From an uncultured Eubacteriales bacterium (GTDB lineage Bacteria; Bacillota_A; Clostridia; Christensenellales; Aristaeellaceae), in contig USEE01000114.1 of the NCBI GenBank assembly GCA_900553645.1, positions 1 through 5,640 of the forward strand: DNA of 5,640 bases, in the 5' to 3' direction. The stretch's first letter is position 1, and the number at the start of each line of letters is the position of its first letter. The notes below the pieces were generated by a model. The model ran no database searches. It was not told the DNA's origin and saw only the letters and a list, made by a program, of their open reading frames with translations. The position numbers and the translations under genes were made by a program. Below are positions 1 through 5,530 of this stretch, one piece after another.

Positions 1-1413
1 AGTGCGCTTCTGCGCAACCAGCACCACAAGGCCGCCAATCACAAGCGGCATGAACGAAAACAGCGTGAACATGCCCAGAGTGGCATACGGCCCCTCGTTC
101 ACCATAAACGAAAGCCCAATCAGTATCGCCGCAGCCGCCATAACCAGCAGTATTATGCCCACGGCTATCTGAGCCGCCGTACGCTTTACAAACCAGCCGC
201 CCGCATTCACACTGCGCCGCACCATCTTGGTCCAGTCCATGAATTTCTGGCTGTAGGCCGATTTTTCGGCGGCCTTGCGCACCGCGTCCAGCGTCACGCT
301 TTCGCCGTCGCCGATGTTCATTATCCAGTTCAGCACAAACTGTTCCTGATCGGAGCAGTCGTCGATGGGCTTGGCCGTGCGCACGTATTCCATATCGCCC
401 TTGCCGCCCACTATGTCGATATAGCCGCGCCGCGTGAGGTCGAGCATGACCGCCGCCAACGTGTTGGTATCGGGCAGACTGCCGCTGAATATCATCTTTA
501 CCTCAGCCGGGCCTATATCGCCGCGGACGGGCAGCGGCGTGCCGGTGGTATAGGTATAAGCATCCACGCGCGGGTCGCGCCCCCAGATAAGGCACGCCGC
601 AGCAATCGCCGCCGCCATCACGATTATCGCGCACAGCAGTACGATCTTGCCCATGCGGTCGCTTTCTTCAAGTGTGGCCTGATATTCGGCTTCATCCGCG
701 AGTATCCTGCCGCGCATGTTTTCCTCGCTCGTGTAGGCCATGCCCGAAAGCGCGCCCGACGGGAACATCAGCCGCACGCGGAACACGCCGCCGTTGCCTG
801 CATCCTCACCCGCAAAGTCGATACCGCCGTCCGTAACGGCGCATTCGGTAAGGTTCATGCCCGCGCTCTTGACCAGCATGTCGATATTGCCTTCTACCTG
901 ACCGATAAATTCAATGCGGCCGGTATAGCTGCTTATGTCCATCTCCCATGCGTCGCCCAGCAGCGGCATGTCCAGAACGCCTACGTCGAGGTAGCGTTTG
1001 CACACGTCCTCCAGCCGGTAACGGTATACCATCGTAACCTCATCGCCCTCGCCGCACGGCACGAACATGTAGTACCTGACAAGGCCGTTATCCTGCTGCT
1101 CGGCATAATACACGCCCTCGTCGCCGCGCGCGGCAGATGCGTCGTACTGCATCGCGATTTCGCTGCCGTCGATTATGCGTGCGGCGCTGAAATCAAAGTA
1201 ACCACTGCCGAAGCTGGGATCGATGTCGCGCGTGAAGCCGTTTATCGAATCGGTCACGCTGTACGTGATTGTTTCCTCGACCGACAGCGAGCCGTCGATC
1301 CCTATCACCATGCGTGCGGTGAAATCATCCACAATGGCGTCGCCGCCGGCCAGCGCCGTCTGCGCTATCAGCAGCATAATAAATGTCAGCAGTGCCGCCG
1401 CAAGCCTTTTCAT
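1..1413 (-). CDS. DUF2207 family membrane protein (partial, C-terminus outside window)
   Basis: This reading frame is open from an ATG at 1413 to the left edge (471 codons, no stop), so the C-terminus is missing. Residues 1-22 are a signal peptide (MKRL, a hydrophobic core, then AQTALA). Residues 25-220 form an extracellular domain with features usual in DUF2207: DGSLSVEETITYSV (40-53) and GFTRDID (59-65). A membrane helix follows at about 257-277, then a cytoplasmic part with a winged-helix-like stretch, DIGPAEVKMIF (299-309) and LDLTRRGYIDI (324-334). Two more hydrophobic helices lie at about 414-437 and 445-467. This order (secreted domain, helix, small cytoplasmic domain, helices) matches DUF2207/YciQ-like predicted membrane proteins, whose function is unknown. 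An in-frame TTG at 1419 lies 8 bases from the GGGGGG ribosome-binding stretch, whereas the ATG is 14 bases away, so translation may begin two codons earlier. The gene appears to have its own promoter and to be separate from the MATE gene upstream. Confidence 0.85.
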   Translation of the reverse strand, partial: MKRLAAALLTFIMLLIAQTALAGGDAIVDDFTARMVIGIDGSLSVEETITYSVTDSINGFTRDIDPSFGSGYFDFSAARIIDGSEIAMQYDASAARGDEGVYYAEQQDNGLVRYYMFVPCGEGDEVTMVYRYRLEDVCKRYLDVGVLDMPLLGDAWEMDISSYTGRIEFIGQVEGNIDMLVKSAGMNLTECAVTDGGIDFAGEDAGNGGVFRVRLMFPSGALSGMAYTSEENMRGRILADEAEYQATLEESDRMGKIVLLCAIIVMAAAIAAACLIWGRDPRVDAYTYTTGTPLPVRGDIGPAEVKMIFSGSLPDTNTLAAVMLDLTRRGYIDIVGGKGDMEYVRTAKPIDDCSDQEQFVLNWIMNIGDGESVTLDAVRKAAEKSAYSQKFMDWTKMVRRSVNAGGWFVKRTAAQIAVGIILLVMAAAAILIGLSFMVNEGPYATLGMFTLFSFMPLVIGGLVVLVAQKRT

Positions 1414-1427
1414 TTTCAACAATCAGA

Positions 1428-1437
1428 CCCCCCTTTT
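1428..1437 (-). promoter_or_regulatory. ribosome binding site of the DUF2207 gene
   Basis: The minus strand reads AAAAGGGGGG here. It is the only purine-rich Shine-Dalgarno-like stretch before the gene. It lies 14 bases from the ATG at 1413, which is long, but 8 bases from the in-frame TTG at 1419. It therefore slightly favours the TTG start. Confidence 0.55.
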
Positions 1438-1461
1438 AAGTCTCATTATCTTGCTGAGCAC

Positions 1462-1490
1462 ATTTTACCATCCGGCACGCGCGTGCGCAA
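1462..1490 (-). promoter_or_regulatory. candidate sigma-70 type promoter of the DUF2207 gene
   Basis: On the minus strand TTGCGC (1490-1485) is followed after exactly 17 bases by TAAAAT (1467-1462). The -10 matches the TATAAT consensus at five of six positions; the -35 matches only its TTG. Transcription would begin near 1455, giving a leader of roughly 40 bases with the ribosome binding site inside. The site lies downstream of the MATE terminator, as expected for an independent unit. The spacer holds a 12-base palindrome, listed separately. Confidence 0.5.
1475..1486. repeat. 12-base perfect palindrome inside the promoter spacer
   Basis: GCACGCGCGTGC equals its own reverse complement. It fills most of the space between the proposed -35 and -10 elements and overlaps the edge of the -35. 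Such a position suits a repressor or MerR-type activator operator, but the local GC richness makes alternating GC palindromes fairly easy to get by chance. No regulator gene is seen beside it. Confidence 0.4.
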
Positions 1491-1565
1491 TGGATATATG
1501 TTCAAAAGCATCGTTTGCGCCGCTTCATACCGCTTAACTGCGTCTCAAATGTAAAATTGATAAGG

Positions 1566-1580
1566 CCGAGACAGTCTCGG
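1566..1580. repeat. 15-base hyphenated palindrome in the MATE-DUF2207 gap
   Basis: CCGAGAC A GTCTCGG has two perfect 7-base arms around one central base. On the minus strand it is followed by CCTTATCAATTTT, so it could act as a weak second terminator behind the main one, or as a protein-binding site upstream of the DUF2207 promoter (about 75 bases before the -35). The sequence cannot decide between these. Confidence 0.4.
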
Positions 1581-1608
1581 ACTCTGCCCTGTCCTGAAAT
1601 ACCGCCTT

Positions 1609-1649
1609 AAACAAAATCGCCGCGCTCCCACACATGCAGGCGCGCGGCG
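1609..1649 (-). terminator. intrinsic terminator after the MATE gene
   Basis: Read on the minus strand, CGCCGCGC (1649-1642) and GCGCGGCG (1625-1618) form a perfect 8-pair GC stem around a 16-base loop, followed at once by ATTTTGTTT. It starts nine bases after the MATE stop codon, the usual place for a Rho-independent terminator, and probably ends the transcript of the whole upstream gene cluster. Confidence 0.8.
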
Positions 1650-1658
1650 CATAAGCCG

Positions 1659-3059
1659 TTATCCCTTTATTTCCTCCATGGCTTCAAGCATGGCGGCCTT
1701 GGCGGCCATGCCCTGCTCTGTGACCGGCTTTATCCATTTAAGGCTGAGCATATACTTCAGCTCTATCGGGAATTTCACCAGCTCCTCGACCATCGAGGAT
1801 ATGAACACGATTATGAACGGCGCGTGTATCGCCATGCCGGTAAGCAGCACCATGGGCACGGTGATGAGCCATATGCCGCCCACCTCCATAAACATGCCCA
1901 TGCGCGTTTCGCCGCCCGAGCGGAACAAATTGACCTGCAGGTAATTGGTATGGCGCACCGGACCCAGGAACATGTACGCGATAAGTATCTGCGTAGCGGT
2001 CATGCGCACCGCGTCGGACACGTCGAACAGGCCGAGCAGCGGCCCGCGCGCCAGCACCACGCACGCGCATATGCTAAACGACAGCATCGGGCACAGCATA
2101 GTGGACCAGCGCGAATACAATTTCGCCTCGCCCAGCTCGCCCGCGCCCACGCGCTTGCCCACCATGACCGAGCTGGCGTTACTCAGGCCGCGGAAGAACG
2201 AGAACGTAAGACCCTCGACCGTGCGGAATATGCTTATCGCGGCCAGATTGCCCGCGCCCTGACGGCCGTAGACGATGTTTACCACCAGCGTCGCAAGGCT
2301 ATAGAGAGTTTCGTTAATGACCAGCGGAGAGGATTTGATAAAGTACTCCCTGACAAAATCGCCCGACCAGTGGAACATGCGGTCTATGTGCGTGACCGCG
2401 ATGTTCTTTTGCTTTATGCATACGATCAGAAGCACCGCCGCGTTGACTATCGACGCGACCACGGACGAAACCGCCGCGCCCATTACGCCCAGCTTGGGCG
2501 CGCCCATGTGGCCGTATATCAGGAACCAGTTAAGCCCGGTATTGGTGAGTATGGACGCTATGGACGCCACGAGCGGCAGCTTCACGCGCTCGGTCGAACT
2601 GAGCACCGTGGAAAGGGCCGTGGAGAAGGTCTGGAACAGATACGCAACGCCCAGCGCGCGCAGGTAAGTCGCGCCGATTGCGCACACGTCGGGATCGGAC
2701 ACATATATCTGCATAACCTTATCCGGTATGAATATCGCCAGCACGGAAAATATCACCGCCAGCGCCATCATACAGGTATTTGTAAGGCCGTATGCGCGGC
2801 GTATGCCGTCCTCGTCGTGTATGCCGTGGTACTGCGCGATAAACAGCGTGCCGCCGCAGCACAGGCCCCAATAGAAGCCGAACAGCAGTCCGCCGAACTG
2901 TCCGGCCGCGCCCACCGCTGCCAGCGCGTTTTCGCCCTGAGAGCCGACCATGAGCGTGTCGATAAACGACAGCGAGCTGGTGAGCAGGCCCTGTATCGCG
3001 ACCGGCAGGCCCAGCCGCAGCGTCTCCTTAAAAAATTCCCGGTTGCCAAATTTCCGCAT
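1659..3059 (-). CDS. MATE family efflux transporter
   Basis: A 466-residue, twelve-helix integral membrane transporter of the multidrug and toxic compound extrusion family, which exports organic cations or other small molecules in exchange for Na+ or H+. Length and layout are normal for the family. The first helix carries LGLPVAIQGLL (16-26) and FIDTLMVG (32-39). The end of the first half has the family's LNWFLIYG (176-183), and the second half has FRSGGETR (379-386), matching the usual R-x-GG-[DE]-T-R region. The substrate cannot be told. The chosen ATG at 3059 has GGAGGA eight bases upstream and gives the standard MATE N-terminus (MRKFGNREFF). The frame stays open back to a TTG at 3188, but the extra 43 residues are arginine-rich, unlike any MATE N-terminus, and lack a good ribosome binding site. 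The gene follows the comEA-like gene after about 125 bases and is followed by a strong terminator. Confidence 0.93.
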   Translation of the reverse strand: MRKFGNREFFKETLRLGLPVAIQGLLTSSLSFIDTLMVGSQGENALAAVGAAGQFGGLLFGFYWGLCCGGTLFIAQYHGIHDEDGIRRAYGLTNTCMMALAVIFSVLAIFIPDKVMQIYVSDPDVCAIGATYLRALGVAYLFQTFSTALSTVLSSTERVKLPLVASIASILTNTGLNWFLIYGHMGAPKLGVMGAAVSSVVASIVNAAVLLIVCIKQKNIAVTHIDRMFHWSGDFVREYFIKSSPLVINETLYSLATLVVNIVYGRQGAGNLAAISIFRTVEGLTFSFFRGLSNASSVMVGKRVGAGELGEAKLYSRWSTMLCPMLSFSICACVVLARGPLLGLFDVSDAVRMTATQILIAYMFLGPVRHTNYLQVNLFRSGGETRMGMFMEVGGIWLITVPMVLLTGMAIHAPFIIVFISSMVEELVKFPIELKYMLSLKWIKPVTEQGMAAKAAMLEAMEEIKG

Positions 3060-3067
3060 AGGATGAT

Positions 3068-3073
3068 TCCTCC
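3068..3073 (-). promoter_or_regulatory. ribosome binding site of the MATE gene
   Basis: GGAGGA on the minus strand, eight bases before the ATG at 3059. This strong site decides the start in favour of 3059 over the upstream in-frame TTG at 3188. Confidence 0.85.
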
Positions 3074-3103
3074 AAATAATATAAAGGGCGTTTAAGGCCG
3101 CCC
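3074..3103 (-). terminator. possible weak terminator or attenuator ahead of the MATE gene
   Basis: On the minus strand GGGCG (3103-3099), an 8-base loop and CGCCC (3090-3086) are followed by TTTATATTATTT. The stem is only five pairs and the T run is broken, so termination would be partial at best. Its place, immediately before the MATE ribosome binding site, would let it reduce read-through from the mscL-comEA cluster. Confidence 0.35.
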
Positions 3104-3122
3104 CCACCCGGATAAATTTAAC

Positions 3123-3163
3123 GACCTGCGCGCCCGTAAAGCAGCGTCCACGTCGCGCAGGTC
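3123..3163. repeat. 10-base inverted repeat between comEA-like and MATE genes
   Basis: GACCTGCGCG (3123-3132) and CGCGCAGGTC (3154-3163) are perfectly complementary across a 21-base loop, giving a strong RNA hairpin in either strand. On the minus strand it lies about 20 bases past the comEA-like stop codon and is followed by GTTAAATTTATCC, with few T residues. It could be a transcript 3' end stabiliser, a poor terminator or part of a leader for the MATE gene. An 8-base direct repeat, GTCCACGT, at 3146-3153 and 3161-3168 overlaps it. Confidence 0.5.
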
Positions 3164-3184
3164 CACGTACACGCGCAGTATGAG

Positions 3185-3517
3185 TCAATCGCCGCCCACG
3201 CGTATGCGATCTCTTATGCCGTCAAGCGTCTTTTCGCCTATGCCCTCCACCTTGCGCAGGTCGTCCACGCTCTCGTAAGGTCTGCCGTCGATTATGCGCT
3301 GCGCGGTCTTTTCACCCACGCCCGGCAGGCTGATGAGCAGCGATATGTCCGCGCTGTTTATGTCTATGAGGGCGCTTACCGGCGGCTTAAAGTCGGCCAC
3401 TTCGATAACCGTATCGCTGCGCATAGCCGCAGTGCGGAAAACCGACACGCCCGCCAGCAGCGCGCATATCAGTGCCAGCGCAATGTAGCCGCGCTCACGC
3501 CGGATGGCTTCACGCAT
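3185..3517 (-). CDS. short ComEA-like helix-hairpin-helix DNA-binding protein
   Basis: A 110-residue protein with one N-terminal membrane anchor (about 10-27, GYIALALICALLAGVSVF), a short linker, and a C-terminal double helix-hairpin-helix domain: IDINSAD (51-57), LPGVGEKTAQRII (64-76) and VEGIGEKTL (90-98). These glycine hairpins bind the DNA backbone without sequence preference. This is the ComEA C-terminal domain, which in competent bacteria holds incoming DNA outside the membrane. Classical ComEA is near 200 residues and carries an SLBB domain between the anchor and the HhH; that domain is absent here, and no comEB or comEC is visible. A role in DNA uptake is therefore inference. I chose the ATG at 3517, which overlaps the last 8 bases of mscL (ATGCGTGA) and suggests coupled translation. 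An in-frame GTG at 3550 would add 11 residues with a longer overlap. Confidence 0.82.
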   Translation of the reverse strand: MREAIRRERGYIALALICALLAGVSVFRTAAMRSDTVIEVADFKPPVSALIDINSADISLLISLPGVGEKTAQRIIDGRPYESVDDLRKVEGIGEKTLDGIRDRIRVGGD

Positions 3518-3983
3518 CGTGCGTGTGGCCGGTGAAGCCCTCCAGCTCACTGGTGCAATGCGGACAGCGCGTCGCGGCCTTGTCGATCACGCCCATGCAA
3601 TACGGGCATTTGCGCTCAGGCTCGGGAGTGGGAGCCGCCTTGGGCTTATGGAGCTTGTTAATCAGCTTTACAAACGCGAATATGCACAGCGCGATAAGGA
3701 AAAAGTCAATCACGGTAGACAGGAACGAGCCGTACTTGAATACCGCCGCGCTCGCCTCCTCGGCCGCAGCAGCCGACGGATACGAATTGCCGTCCAGCGC
3801 GATGAACCAGCCCGATACGTTGACCTTGCCAATAATCAGGCTGAGCAGCGGCATGAACATGTCGTTGACCAGCGACGTGGTTATCTTGCCGAACGCCGAG
3901 CCGATCATAACGCCGACGGCCATGTCGATTACATTGCCTTTGAACGCAAACGCCTTAAACTCCTCAATGAACTTCTTTATCAT
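3510..3983 (-). CDS. mscL: large-conductance mechanosensitive channel MscL with C-terminal zinc ribbon
   Basis: A 157-residue homologue of MscL, the pentameric channel that opens under membrane tension and releases solutes during hypo-osmotic shock. The N-terminus has the family signature FAFKGNVIDMAVGVMIGSAF (12-31) and continues through the first helix to DMFMPLLSLIIGK (41-53). A periplasmic loop (54-86) precedes the second helix, YGSFLSTVIDFFLIALCIFA (84-103). After the usual KLINKLHKPK comes a proline-rich linker and a tail absent from E. coli MscL: CPYC at 126-129 and CPHC at 140-143, a four-cysteine rubredoxin-like knuckle that probably binds zinc in the cytoplasm. Zinc-ribbon tails occur in other clostridial MscL proteins as far as I recall. 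The ATG at 3983 has GGGGGGAGG nine bases upstream and gives the canonical MIKKFIEEFK start. The stop codon overlaps the start of the comEA-like gene. Confidence 0.95.
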   Translation of the reverse strand: MIKKFIEEFKAFAFKGNVIDMAVGVMIGSAFGKITTSLVNDMFMPLLSLIIGKVNVSGWFIALDGNSYPSAAAAEEASAAVFKYGSFLSTVIDFFLIALCIFAFVKLINKLHKPKAAPTPEPERKCPYCMGVIDKAATRCPHCTSELEGFTGHTHDA

Positions 3984-3992
3984 TGGTAAATG

Positions 3993-4001
3993 CCTCCCCC
4001 C
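3993..4001 (-). promoter_or_regulatory. ribosome binding site of mscL
   Basis: GGGGGGAGG on the minus strand, nine bases ahead of the ATG at 3983. It fixes the mscL start and rules out longer in-frame extensions that would run back into the upstream membrane protein gene. The short gap to that gene (37 bases) shows no convincing promoter. Confidence 0.8.
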
Positions 4002-4020
4002 AAGCTTTTTATCATTTGTA

Positions 4021-5505
4021 TCAGACCACCAGCGCATACGCGCTATACATGACATTATAGTACGCAAACAGCACAAACGTAAGCGTATACAGCACCCAGC
4101 GCCAGCCCCGGCGCGATGAAAGCAGTGCCAGCATGATATACAGCGGATACATCGCCGCGATGTACCTTATGCCCGATATCAGCCATGTGGACGAGAACGA
4201 CAGCGCCACATAGCACCACGCATACGCATTGTCGCCCGCATCGCCGCGGCGCACAAACGCCAGCAGCACTAGCGGCAGCGCAAGCGCCATGACAAACTCG
4301 GGCAGGAATATGCCCATAACGCTGGACGCATTCGAGCCGGCGCGCAGATTGCCGCAAAGGTTTTCGGCGATTATGCGCACACAGTTCCACATGGAGGTAA
4401 GCTGGTTGCCCCAGTTGAGCTGCTGATAATACAAAAACGCGGTGGGCGTGCCGTACACGGCATAGTTAATTACCATGTAGGCGACATACCCTAGCAATAT
4501 GCACGCGGTCAGCGCGACATATTGCCACACCTTGCGCATACGCACGCTGTGCCGCACGCGCTCGCCCAGCGTGGCACGCGATACGACCGCGCCCACGTCC
4601 TCGCGCTCGCGCATGATTATGTCGGAGCTGGTGGGATAGCGTTCGAGACTTCTGAGTATCTCGTAAAACACCGGCACCGCCGCGAACATGCCGAACTGGC
4701 GCGTAAATGCCGCGTATGCGCCCACTATAACTGCGGGCACAAAGTGCCGCTTGCGGGCAAGGTATACCGACAGCAGCGTAAAGAACACGAGTGCGCTTTC
4801 GGAATGCGTGGCCGAGAATACGCACGCTGCAATCGAAAAGAAGAAGAAAAAGCAGCACCTGCGCGCGGCGGGTTCGGAGTACATGTCCGAAACCATAGCA
4901 TAAAGCAGCACGCCGCTGCCCAGCGCCATTACGTTTGACAGTATCATGCCGCTAAGCACATAGTCGCCCACGAGGCAGTTGAGCGCGCGTATCATGACCG
5001 GATAGCCCGGCAGGAACGCAATCGTGTATTCCTGAACATAGTCGGGTATGCCATGATTGTCAAATCCGTACCAGTACTGCGCAATGCGCGTATAGTTAAC
5101 CGCGTCCCACTTATTCAAATATCCGGGCAGCGAGTCAAGGCTGAGCGGTGCCAAGCCGTTTGCGCTTATGACTATCTGAAGTATGATTAGCCACAGCGCA
5201 CGCGACGCGGCGAACATCATCAGCACCCACAATGCGGCTCTGAGCGGACGACTGCCGAAAGCCATAAAGCGTATATCCTCGCGCGGTTCGTCGCGGTGAG
5301 TGCGCGCAAAATACCGCCCGCTGTAACCCTCATAAAAATAGCGCGGCAGATACCACAAAAGCACTGCGGCCATCAGTATGGCGGCTATCCACGGGTACAC
5401 CCTGCAACAAAAGTTTTCCACGCCCGCAAATGCCGGCGACTGTGCAAACGACAAAAACGCTTGCATGAAACCCGGATACTGCAATCGACCACTTCCCCTT
5501 GCCAT
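4021..5505 (-). CDS. PIG-V / GPI-mannosyltransferase-2-like multi-pass membrane glycosyltransferase
   Basis: A 494-residue polytopic membrane protein resembling PIG-V-type mannosyltransferases (GT-C fold, using polyprenyl-phosphate sugars as donors). Family-like features are KWDAVNYTRIA (132-142, the W-D-A acidic motif in the first large external loop), FLPGYPVMIR (164-173, equivalent to F-P-x-Y-P), SATHSESALVF (231-241, with the conserved S-E-S), TRQFGM (268-273) and GIRYIAAMYPLYIMLA (445-460, the R-Y-x(3)-x-P-L-Y motif). Around ten to twelve hydrophobic helices alternate with basic loops; a charged cytoplasmic loop covers about 285-327. Donor and acceptor sugars are unknown, and bacterial members are mostly uncharacterised. 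The ATG at 5505 lacks a clear ribosome binding site. An in-frame TTG at 5484 has AAGGGGA nine bases upstream and may be the true start (487 residues). The gene starts 13 bases after the cimA-like stop and ends 37 bases before mscL. Confidence 0.8.
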   Translation of the reverse strand: MARGSGRLQYPGFMQAFLSFAQSPAFAGVENFCCRVYPWIAAILMAAVLLWYLPRYFYEGYSGRYFARTHRDEPREDIRFMAFGSRPLRAALWVLMMFAASRALWLIILQIVISANGLAPLSLDSLPGYLNKWDAVNYTRIAQYWYGFDNHGIPDYVQEYTIAFLPGYPVMIRALNCLVGDYVLSGMILSNVMALGSGVLLYAMVSDMYSEPAARRCCFFFFFSIAACVFSATHSESALVFFTLLSVYLARKRHFVPAVIVGAYAAFTRQFGMFAAVPVFYEILRSLERYPTSSDIIMREREDVGAVVSRATLGERVRHSVRMRKVWQYVALTACILLGYVAYMVINYAVYGTPTAFLYYQQLNWGNQLTSMWNCVRIIAENLCGNLRAGSNASSVMGIFLPEFVMALALPLVLLAFVRRGDAGDNAYAWCYVALSFSSTWLISGIRYIAAMYPLYIMLALLSSRRGWRWVLYTLTFVLFAYYNVMYSAYALVV

Positions 5506-5511
5506 TTATGT

Positions 5512-5530
5512 CAAACGCTTAAACCGTTTG
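5512..5530. repeat. short inverted repeat over the cimA stop codon
   Basis: CAAACG (5512-5517) and CGTTTG (5525-5530) are complementary across seven bases and span the TAA of the cimA-like gene. The stem is short and AT-containing, so it is a weak hairpin; it has no following T run and does not look like a terminator, in keeping with co-transcription into the next gene. Confidence 0.3.

Noticed and set aside
1494..1505. GAACATATATCC as a LexA/DinR operator
   Set aside because: The left half GAAC is present but the needed GTTC half at the right spacing is missing.
1223..1537. Small plus-strand open frame at the start of the DUF2207 gene
   Set aside because: It is mostly antisense to the signal peptide and first domain of DUF2207; its hydrophobic stretch is the complement of that region and promoter rather than a real membrane protein.
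3078..3083. TATATT as a -10 element of a MATE promoter
   Set aside because: It lies only four bases from the ribosome binding site, so transcription would start on or after that site, and no -35 is found 17 bases upstream.
1824..3095. Long plus-strand open frame opposite the MATE gene
   Set aside because: Its product is rich in His, Arg, Ala and Gln with no domain, typical of the antisense of a GC-rich gene. The minus-strand frame is an unmistakable MATE transporter.
3060..3188. N-terminal extension of the MATE protein to a TTG at 3188
   Set aside because: The added 43 residues are arginine-rich and atypical, the hairpins lie in them, and a strong ribosome binding site points to the ATG at 3059.
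3472..4119. Plus-strand open frame opposite mscL
   Set aside because: It is antisense to mscL and to the ends of its neighbours, with no ribosome binding site or recognisable domain.
4466..4858. Minus-strand alternative frame inside the PIG-V-like gene
   Set aside because: It is out of frame with a well-supported membrane protein and its product is Arg/His/Ala-rich without a domain.
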